Source: Marasmitruncus massiliensis
GTDB taxonomy: Bacteria > Bacillota > Clostridia > Oscillospirales > Ruminococcaceae
Direction of reading: 5' to 3'
Length of the DNA stretch: 64,000 bases
Assembly (NCBI RefSeq): GCF_900186535.1
Contig: NZ_FYDE01000004.1
Location: 496,001-560,000, forward strand
Each line of letters begins with the position of its first letter. Within the stretch, counting starts at the first letter, position 1. Made by a program: the position numbers and the translations under genes. Under the pieces are notes generated by a model, which had not been told where the DNA came from, did no database searches, and saw only the letters and a program-made list of their open reading frames with translations. This document shows, piece by piece, positions 57,861 to 64,000 of the stretch.

Positions 57861-59990
57861 GTGACAGATGAAAAAAAAGTCGGCGGGAAGCTGACAGATG
57901 AACAACTCGGGCTGGGGCTTGACCTGCTGGAAAAGCGTGCCTCTGTGGAACGCGCTGCACCGCAGAAAAAAAAGCAGCGGCAGTCCGGGGCACCTTCTGC
58001 TGCGAAAAACCAGCAGGAAACACTGGTTAAGCACGAGAAGAAAAAGGAACAGACACAGACACAAACACGGAAAGCGCAGCCGGCAGCGGTTTCTGCCGAG
58101 CAGGAAAAACCGGCGCAGGAACAGGCGAGGCAGGAAGGCGCCAAGCCGCAGCAGCGACGGGGCCGCCGTCCCGGAAACAACGGCCAGAAGCAGGCGGTTT
58201 CTAAAACTGCCGCAGCGAAGACGAGCGTACCGGCCGCCGTCGTAAAACCGGCACCGGTAAACGCCGTACAGCCGGCTTCTAAAACCAACACGCGTCCTAA
58301 AAAAGGGCGTTCCAGGGAGAAAGAACAAAGCAAAATTCCGGTCAGGATTACCCCCTTGGGAGGACTCAACGAAGTCGGCAAAAACGTAACCCTGTATGAA
58401 TGCCAGAATGACATGTTTATGGTGGACTGCGGCATGACATTTCCGGATGAACAGATGCTGGGTGTCGACCTGGTGCTGCCCGACCTCACGTATGTGGTCA
58501 AAAACCGTGAAAAACTCCGCGGCATTGTGATCACGCACGGACACGAAGATCATATCGGCGCGCTGCCTTATTTTCTGAAGCAGGTAAATGCTCCGGTTTA
58601 CGCGACCAAACTGACGATAGGCCTGATTGCAAACAAACTGAAAGAGCATGGCCTTTTCGGAAAAGTCAAGCTGATGCAGATAGCCGCGGGGGAAACCTTT
58701 AAAATGGGCTGTATGGAAGTGGAATTCATCCGGGTCAATCATTCCATTCCCGATGCCGTATCGCTTGCGATCCACACACCTGCCGGTGTGATCATCCAGA
58801 CTGGCGACTTTAAAATCGACTATACCCCGATTATCGGTGGAATCATAGATTTGGCTCGATTCGGCGAACTGGGCAGCCATGGTGTTCTGGCGCTGCTTTC
58901 CGACTCCACAAATGCCGAACGTCCGGGATTTACCCCGACTGAGCGGACCGTCGGAGAGAGCTTTGATAAGCTTTTTAAGCAGGCACACGACAAACGTATC
59001 CTTGTTGCGACCTTTTCGTCGAATGTCAACCGGATTCAGCTGATCTGCGAAGCGGCGGCAAAGTGCGGCCGAAAAGTGGCAGTTTCAGGACGAAGCATGG
59101 TAAACGTGGTCGAGGTGTCGATTGAACTTGGATATCTGAAACCGCCGAAAGACGTGATTATCGATATTGACGATATCAACCGTTTTCCGCCGGAACAGAT
59201 TGTGCTGATCACGACCGGCAGTCAGGGAGAGCCTATGAGCGCGCTTTCCCGCATGGCCAGCAATGACCACCGCAAGGTCATGATCACATCCGGAGACTTC
59301 ATTATCATCAGCGCGACCCCGATTCCAGGCAATGAAAAGACAGTAAGCCGTGTGGTAAATGAGCTGATGCGCCTTGGAGCCGAAGTGATCTATGAACGGA
59401 TGTATGAGGTGCATGTATCGGGCCATGCCTGCCAGGAAGAACAGAAAATTATGCTTGCCCTGACACGTCCGAAATTCTTCTTCCCGGTGCACGGCGAATA
59501 CAAACAGCTCAAACGCCATGCCAGCCTTGCTTTCGGCATGGGGATGGACTCAGACCATGTGATTATCGGTGAAAACGGAAAGGTTTTCGAACTCGACGGC
59601 GTTTCTGTCAAATGTGAGGAAACCGTGCCGTCCGGACGGGTTCTGGTGGATGGTCTGGGGGTTGGCGACGTCGGCAGCATCGTACTTCGCGACCGCAAGC
59701 ATTTGGGGCAGGACGGTCTGATCGTGGTTGTGACCACAATCGAACAGGCAACCGGACAGATTGCTGCGGGGCCGGATATTATTTCCCGCGGATTTGTTTA
59801 TGTGCGTGAAGCCGAAGACATGCTTTCGGAGGCCCGTGAGATTGTCCGCCAGACAATCGAAACCTGTATGCAGAACAATGTGCGTGAGTGGGGCAACATC
59901 AAAACGCAGGTGCGTGATGCGCTGTCCTCCTATTTCTACAACAGAACAAAAAGAAGCCCGATGATTCTTCCGGTGATTCAGGAAGTATAA
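57861..59990 (+). CDS. rnj: Ribonuclease J
   Basis: 709 residues, GTG start with GGAGG upstream. Residues 1-158 are a Lys/Gln/Ala/Pro-rich, probably unstructured tail. The enzyme core begins at IPVRITPLGGLNEVGKN. The metallo-beta-lactamase motif HGHEDH is at 226-231, with further ligands in VNHSIPD and TGDFKID. The beta-CASP part includes SDSTNAERPG and HVSGHACQEE, and the C-terminal domain ends QEV. It is the 5'-3' exo/endonuclease of RNA decay in Firmicutes. Typical length is about 555, so the tail is the unusual part. Confidence 0.93.
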   Translation: MTDEKKVGGKLTDEQLGLGLDLLEKRASVERAAPQKKKQRQSGAPSAAKNQQETLVKHEKKKEQTQTQTRKAQPAAVSAEQEKPAQEQARQEGAKPQQRRGRRPGNNGQKQAVSKTAAAKTSVPAAVVKPAPVNAVQPASKTNTRPKKGRSREKEQSKIPVRITPLGGLNEVGKNVTLYECQNDMFMVDCGMTFPDEQMLGVDLVLPDLTYVVKNREKLRGIVITHGHEDHIGALPYFLKQVNAPVYATKLTIGLIANKLKEHGLFGKVKLMQIAAGETFKMGCMEVEFIRVNHSIPDAVSLAIHTPAGVIIQTGDFKIDYTPIIGGIIDLARFGELGSHGVLALLSDSTNAERPGFTPTERTVGESFDKLFKQAHDKRILVATFSSNVNRIQLICEAAAKCGRKVAVSGRSMVNVVEVSIELGYLKPPKDVIIDIDDINRFPPEQIVLITTGSQGEPMSALSRMASNDHRKVMITSGDFIIISATPIPGNEKTVSRVVNELMRLGAEVIYERMYEVHVSGHACQEEQKIMLALTRPKFFFPVHGEYKQLKRHASLAFGMGMDSDHVIIGENGKVFELDGVSVKCEETVPSGRVLVDGLGVGDVGSIVLRDRKHLGQDGLIVVVTTIEQATGQIAAGPDIISRGFVYVREAEDMLSEAREIVRQTIETCMQNNVREWGNIKTQVRDALSSYFYNRTKRSPMILPVIQEV

Positions 59991-60005
59991 TCAGTCAGTA
60001 AATAA

Positions 60006-60034
60006 AAAACACCCGCCGAGCGCGGGTGTTTTTT
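60006..60034. terminator. Terminator between rnj and the GIY-YIG gene
   Basis: 11-bp perfect stem AAAACACCCGC / GCGGGTGTTTT, 5-base loop, T-run at the + end. Confidence 0.85.
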
Positions 60035-60038
60035 CTGT

Positions 60039-60380
60039 TTAATAGGAGAGGGAAGGATCAAGCTTTTCCAGCCATAATTCACCCAGGGCTTCGATGTCCG
60101 CTTTGAATTCTTCCGGTGTCTGCGTTTCTTTTTGTTCAATTTCGTCAAGAATCTCAAAGGTAAACGCATCCTTGCCGTAGGCGTCCCAGTCTTTTTGCAG
60201 TTTATAGTGGATGCAGGAGCCTGTGGAACAGGAAAAGGCAAAGCGATTCTGATTGCCTTTGGGGTTGGGCCCGATTTCCAGCAGGTATTTCCCATTGACG
60301 GTGTTCCGGATGATACAGACCCCTCCCTGCAAGGGTCTCTGCTTATATTCCCGGATCAGTTCTTTTTTGCGTTCATCCAT
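60039..60380 (-). CDS. GIY-YIG-nuclease-family small protein
   Basis: 113 residues. GGVCIIRNTVNGKYLLEIGPNPKGNQNRFAF follows the GIY-YIG pattern in the divergent form found in small clostridial proteins, then YKLQKDWDAYGKDAFTFEILDEIEQKE. The second motif is not a clear YIG, so catalysis is uncertain. Start ATG overlaps the stop of the upstream DUF6530 gene by 1 base (TGATG), so translation is coupled. Function unknown. Confidence 0.72.
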   Translation of the reverse strand: MDERKKELIREYKQRPLQGGVCIIRNTVNGKYLLEIGPNPKGNQNRFAFSCSTGSCIHYKLQKDWDAYGKDAFTFEILDEIEQKETQTPEEFKADIEALGELWLEKLDPSLSY

Positions 60381-60862
60381 CAGTAGCCCATCTCCTTTAA
60401 AATACGAGCCAGCACCGACAGCCGTTCCCCAAGCAACTCATCATCATTGGAAAGTGCCTGGCTGAACAGTTTGATGTCCTCGTCGATCATCGGATTTTCG
60501 GTACATACCCCTACTGTCATGGCGTCGCCCTGCAAACCGATGCGGTCAATGACCGGCTGGTCGGGGTCATACATTTTTTGGTACCGGTATCCTTCTTCGC
60601 GGAAATATAGTTTGGTGCGGCAGATTAAGATTGCAAGATCGATGATACGGTGAAGAGGGAGTTCTTCCGATTGCCTGGACCACTTTTCTCCCGTATATCT
60701 CCAGACTTTTGCGGAAATATCCAGACGGCCGCGATCGTTCCACTGGGCTAAGCCGAGGGAAATCCCTTTCGCATCGCTGTTATAGGCATAACGCCCGTCG
60801 ATATGCTCATAATCTTCCGAAGCGATCACAGGCTTGTGCTTAAGTGTGACCGGTATTTTCAT
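60380..60862 (-). CDS. DUF6530-family protein
   Basis: 160 residues: MKIPVTLKHKPVIASEDYEHIDGRYAYNSDAKGISLGLAQWND at the N-terminus, EELPLHRIIDLAILICRTKLYFREEGYRYQKMYDP in the middle. I place it in the DUF6530 family from memory. No catalytic motif. GGAGG upstream of the ATG, in a two-gene operon with the GIY-YIG gene, from the promoter and operator at 60884-60941. Confidence 0.7.
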   Translation of the reverse strand: MKIPVTLKHKPVIASEDYEHIDGRYAYNSDAKGISLGLAQWNDRGRLDISAKVWRYTGEKWSRQSEELPLHRIIDLAILICRTKLYFREEGYRYQKMYDPDQPVIDRIGLQGDAMTVGVCTENPMIDEDIKLFSQALSNDDELLGERLSVLARILKEMGY

Positions 60863-60883
60863 GGTTAATGCCTCCGATTACTA

Positions 60884-60941
60884 ATTTACTAAATTACTGA
60901 TTTAGTAAATTCATTATAAACCGCTTCTGCGCCGAAGTCAA
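60884..60941 (-). promoter_or_regulatory. Promoter and palindromic operator of the DUF6530 operon
   Basis: On the - strand TTGACT (60936-60941) and TATAAT (60913-60918), 17-base spacer. Immediately downstream, over the expected transcription start, is the perfect palindrome ATTTACTAAA-N7-TTTAGTAAAT (60884-60910). The layout implies tight repression by an unlinked regulator. Confidence 0.7.
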
Positions 60942-61084
60942 GTACGAAATGCGATTGCAACCCCAATCAGAACGTGTTATAATAAAGACCGATTGGCAAT
61001 ATGGAGCGTGCCTTGCTTTTTCGTCCGTTTCAAGTTGTCTGCCATATTCAAAGTCCATTCGATCTGTGAAAATGAGGTTTCAAA

Positions 61085-63055
61085 GTGAAGAAGAACTTGA
61101 ACTTGTTCCGGCCTGTTTTCTATATTTCAGCCGGTTGCTGCATTTCAATGACGGTCGCGTCTCTGTTTTTCAGTCTGCGGCTGTTCTATATTTGCGCCTC
61201 AGTAACCGTTGTCTGCATTGCGTTGATCGTGTGGCAGATGCTGTCCATTCGGAACTCGGTTACCAAATTTCTGATTCAGATGGGCCATCTGCTGACCACC
61301 GTCCAGCAGGATGCCCTGATTAATTTTCCCATCCCTGTCATGGTCTGTGACAGCGACGGAGAAATCCTGTGGGCAAACCAGCAGGCGCAGCGCGGCGTCC
61401 TGGATGGGGAAAACATCTATTCCAAAAGCATTTATACGATCCTGACCGGTCTGGATATTACCCGCCGCTGCCCGGACAACGGATACGAGGTGGATTATAA
61501 GGGGCGGCACTTTGTAGCATATGTTACCCGTGCGGTCAACAATCATCAGGACCTGTATATGGTCTATTTCTTTGATAACACCGAGTTGAAGCAGTTTGCC
61601 CATGAATATTTTGAAACACGCCCTTCCATCATGCTTCTGGTTGTGGATAACTATGAAGAGCTCCAGCAAACCATGAAGGACAACGAGCGTTCCCGCCTGA
61701 TGGGGCAGATCGAATATACAGTAAGCAAATACGTTTCGGAAAACGGCGGGCTGATGGTAAAAACCGAGCGGGACCGTTTTATCGTTATTATTGAGGAACG
61801 CAATCTCAGGGGAATTATCTCTTCCAGATTTCAGATTTTGGAAGAGGTGCGCGCCATTGAAAACGAGGCCAATCAGGTTCCCACGCTTTCCATTGGCGTG
61901 GGGCGGGATGCTTCAACCCTCAGCGAAAGCGAGCAGTTTGCGCGGCAGGCTGTGGATATGGCCTTGGGGCGCGGCGGGGATCAGGCCGCCGTACGCAGCG
62001 TTTCCGGCTACGAATTTTTCGGCGGGGTTTCCAATGGGGTTGAAAAGCGCACCAAAGTAAAAACCCGTATTGTAGCGACGGCTTTGGCGGAATTGATGAA
62101 CGGCAGCGACAATGTGCTGGTCATGGGGCACCAGAACTCCGATTTGGACTGCTTCGGCGCTTCTATCGGGATTTTAAAGGCCGCCCGCCTGATGGGTAAG
62201 GATGCATGGCTGGTCATCCGTCGCGACAAAAACCTGGTGGGTCCTTTATATGACAAACTGCTGGAAAATGGCTATAACGGGCTGTTCATCGAGCCGGAGG
62301 AAGCACTGTCCCATATCAGCAGAAAAACGCTGCTGGTAATCTGCGATACGCATGTGAAGACGTTTCTGGAATCGGCGGAAGTATTTGAGGCCTGCAAATC
62401 CGTTGTGGTGATTGACCATCACCGCAAGATGGTGGGGCATATTGAAAACGCCGTGATCTTCTATCATGAGCCCTATGCGTCCAGCGCGTCGGAAATGGTG
62501 ACGGAGCTGGTGCAGTATTTCGGCGAACGTTACCGCATCGGCCGCTACGAGGCGGAAGCTCTGCTGGCCGGCATTATGCTGGATACCAAAAACTTTGTGA
62601 TCAAGACGGGCGTCCGTACCTTTGAAGCGGCTGCTTATCTGCGCAAAATCGGTGCGGATACGGTGGAGGTGCGCAAGCTTTTTGCCATCCAGATGGGAGC
62701 GTACCAGCTGAAGGCACAGCTGGTTGCCAACGCTGAAATTTATAAAGGCTGCGCGATTGCCGTTTCTCCCAACCGGGAAATTTCGGATATTCAGGTGACT
62801 GCCGCGCAGGCGGCGGATGAACTGCTGAATATCAGCGGGGTGCAGGCGTCGTTTTTGATCTTCCGCATTGGCGATGGGATCTCTTATTCGGCGCGGAGCA
62901 TGGGGCAGCTGAATGTCCAGCTGATTATGGAAAAGCTGGGCGGAGGCGGGCATCACACGATGGCCGGAGCCCAGATTGCAAATATCAGTCTGGAAGAGGC
63001 AAAATCCAGGCTGACTGCGGCAATCGACGAATTTTTTGAAGAAAACAGCCGGTAG
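61085..63055 (+). CDS. gdpP: Cyclic-di-AMP phosphodiesterase GdpP
   Basis: 656 residues, GTG start with GAGG upstream. Two N-terminal membrane helices (about 10-55), a PAS-like domain (80-170), a degenerate GGDEF domain (about 175-310) and the DHH/DHHA1 phosphodiesterase: GHQNSDLD (348-355), DTH (421-423), DHH (444-446) and the late GGGGHH. It hydrolyses c-di-AMP to pApA. Followed by rplI and dnaB, the usual Firmicutes order. Confidence 0.94.
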   Translation: MKKNLNLFRPVFYISAGCCISMTVASLFFSLRLFYICASVTVVCIALIVWQMLSIRNSVTKFLIQMGHLLTTVQQDALINFPIPVMVCDSDGEILWANQQAQRGVLDGENIYSKSIYTILTGLDITRRCPDNGYEVDYKGRHFVAYVTRAVNNHQDLYMVYFFDNTELKQFAHEYFETRPSIMLLVVDNYEELQQTMKDNERSRLMGQIEYTVSKYVSENGGLMVKTERDRFIVIIEERNLRGIISSRFQILEEVRAIENEANQVPTLSIGVGRDASTLSESEQFARQAVDMALGRGGDQAAVRSVSGYEFFGGVSNGVEKRTKVKTRIVATALAELMNGSDNVLVMGHQNSDLDCFGASIGILKAARLMGKDAWLVIRRDKNLVGPLYDKLLENGYNGLFIEPEEALSHISRKTLLVICDTHVKTFLESAEVFEACKSVVVIDHHRKMVGHIENAVIFYHEPYASSASEMVTELVQYFGERYRIGRYEAEALLAGIMLDTKNFVIKTGVRTFEAAAYLRKIGADTVEVRKLFAIQMGAYQLKAQLVANAEIYKGCAIAVSPNREISDIQVTAAQAADELLNISGVQASFLIFRIGDGISYSARSMGQLNVQLIMEKLGGGGHHTMAGAQIANISLEEAKSRLTAAIDEFFEENSR

Positions 63056-63118
63056 TCTGTTTTACGGCATTTATTTATTGCCAGACAGTCCGAATTTATA
63101 TAGATAGGGGTTTTAAAT

Positions 63119-63568
63119 ATGAAAGTAATTTTGACAAAAGATGTACAGGGCAGCGGCAAAAAAGGTGACCTTGTGAATGTCTCAGACGGATACGCCCGTA
63201 ATTTTTTGCTGCCAAAAGGGCTTGCGGTCGAGGCAAACGCGCAGGCAATGGGAGAACTGAAGGCAAAAGAGGCTGCCGCGGCTCACAAGGCGGCTGTTGA
63301 AAAACAGGCGGCGCTGGATCTCGCTGCGAAACTGGAAGGCAAAACTGTCAAGCTCACTGCAAAAGCGGGGGCAAACGGCAAGCTCTTCGGTTCTGTTACA
63401 GCCAAAGAAATTTCGGAGGAACTGAAAAAGCAGTTCGGCGCTGAAATCGATAAACGGAAAATTTCGCTGGATTCCGATATCAAGGCGTTTGGAAGCTATA
63501 CGGCTGTGGCGAAGCTCCACCCCGGTATTACCGCAAGCATCTATGTGGTAGTTGGGGAAGCGGAATAA
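63119..63568 (+). CDS. rplI: 50S ribosomal protein L9
   Basis: 149 residues. N-terminal [36 protein letters not shown] is the L9 signature; a long connecting helix (about 40-75) and the C-terminal domain ([16 protein letters not shown]) follow. GATAGGGG upstream of the ATG. Between gdpP and dnaB. Confidence 0.97.
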   Translation: MKVILTKDVQGSGKKGDLVNVSDGYARNFLLPKGLAVEANAQAMGELKAKEAAAAHKAAVEKQAALDLAAKLEGKTVKLTAKAGANGKLFGSVTAKEISEELKKQFGAEIDKRKISLDSDIKAFGSYTAVAKLHPGITASIYVVVGEAE

Positions 63569-63603
63569 AATTCATGAAGTAATTTGCATAAGGGGGGCAG
63601 AGC

Positions 63604-64000
63604 TTGGCTGATTTTGACATAAGCGGACAGTACGGCCAGCAGATGCCCTATAATCTGGAAGCGGAACAGAGCGTGCTCGGCGCTGTTCTGATCGACCCGG
63701 CATGCTTCCCTGTGGTTATGGAAAACCTGCGTACGGATATGTTCCACCGCCCGCAGCATCAGCAGATCTTTGATGCGTTCCTCGGCATGTTTACCCGCAA
63801 CGAGGTCATGGACTTCATCACCATTTTGGAAGAGGTCAAACGGCAGGAAGTTTTTGAAACCGCGGAAGACGCGAAAATCTACCTGACAAATCTTGCTCAG
63901 GTTGTGCCGTCTTCGGCAAATGTGGAGGCTTATTGCCGGATTGTCCGCGAAAAGTATTACATCCGCAGGCTGATTACCGCCTCGCGGGAGATTATAGAGA
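63604..64000 (+). CDS. dnaB: Replicative DNA helicase DnaB, 5' part
   Basis: 132 codons visible before the window ends. TTG start with AGGGGGG upstream. PYNLEAEQSVLGAVLIDP and the following helices (FHRPQHQQIFDAF) are the DnaB N-terminal domain. The ATPase domain lies outside the window. 36 bases after rplI. Confidence 0.93.
   Translation, partial: MADFDISGQYGQQMPYNLEAEQSVLGAVLIDPACFPVVMENLRTDMFHRPQHQQIFDAFLGMFTRNEVMDFITILEEVKRQEVFETAEDAKIYLTNLAQVVPSSANVEAYCRIVREKYYIRRLITASREIIE

Overview
The window looks like a mid-GC Firmicutes chromosome of the class Clostridia, probably Oscillospiraceae/Ruminococcaceae-like (inference). Supporting signs are a gdpP-rplI-dnaB block, a SpoVB-type flippase, RNase J, a CIRCE-controlled clpB, a NifU/NifS pair without other isc genes, and strong purine-rich Shine-Dalgarno (SD) sequences throughout. 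No rRNA gene, intact tRNA or CRISPR array was seen. About half the window (roughly 1-37 kb) is accessory DNA; 37-64 kb is core-like. ACCESSORY PART. 0-1 kb: a MarR regulator and a flavodoxin-domain protein (leftward). 1.1-4 kb and 11-15.3 kb, with outliers at 18.4, 20.3-21.7 and 32.7-33.5 kb: short, functionally unrelated, same-direction genes (SAM methyltransferase, flavodoxin/ferredoxin, LUD protein, DUF1653, CPBP protease, MsrA, zinc ribbon, DUF1835, DUF3788, ASCH-like, FAD reductase, DUF4180, VOC). They are separated by a recurring intergenic element, which looks like a gene-cassette array, although no integrase is in the window. 4.5-10.5 kb: a leftward catabolic unit of two enolase-superfamily dehydratases and an APC permease, with a FadR-type GntR regulator and a redoxin. 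15.4-20 kb: a DUF1648 membrane protein with its YtrA-type GntR partner, a MerR regulator with a 19-bp-spacer promoter, and a decayed second copy of the methyltransferase. 22.2-32.1 kb: a rightward GC-rich catabolic island of GntR regulator, complete Liv-type ABC importer, a wrecked zinc dehydrogenase, split transketolase, tartronate-semialdehyde-reductase-like enzyme and SDR. 32.3-33.5 kb: an intact VbhA-like antitoxin beside a frameshifted Fic toxin and an ATPase tail. 33.6-37.1 kb: a composite transposon of two apparently identical inverted 1113-bp IS481-like copies around AT-rich cargo. CORE-LIKE PART. 37.3-42 kb: MATE exporter, ABC exporter and ClC channel. 42-45.8 kb: a KDG-type sugar kinase, then a phenylalanine operon (aroF-type DAHP synthase plus bifunctional pheA) preceded by a Phe-rich leader peptide and an intrinsic terminator, i.e. 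a classical attenuator. 45.7-55.3 kb: HAD nucleotidase, Na+/alanine symporter, clpB, a small membrane protein, SpoVB-like flippase, holin-like protein, nifU/nifS and rnhA. 55.5-64 kb: a nucleotidyltransferase/phosphomannomutase-like protein with degenerate motifs, RNase J with a long N-terminal tail, a GIY-YIG/DUF6530 pair behind a palindromic operator, then gdpP-rplI-dnaB, with dnaB cut by the window end. HOW THE PARTS WORK TOGETHER. Two transport-plus-catabolism clusters, each with a FadR-type regulator, suggest use of sugar acids or related polyols. The attenuator couples Phe supply to Phe synthesis. The accessory half shows heavy recent decay: nonsense codon, 7-bp duplication, frameshifts, internal deletions and IS truncations.
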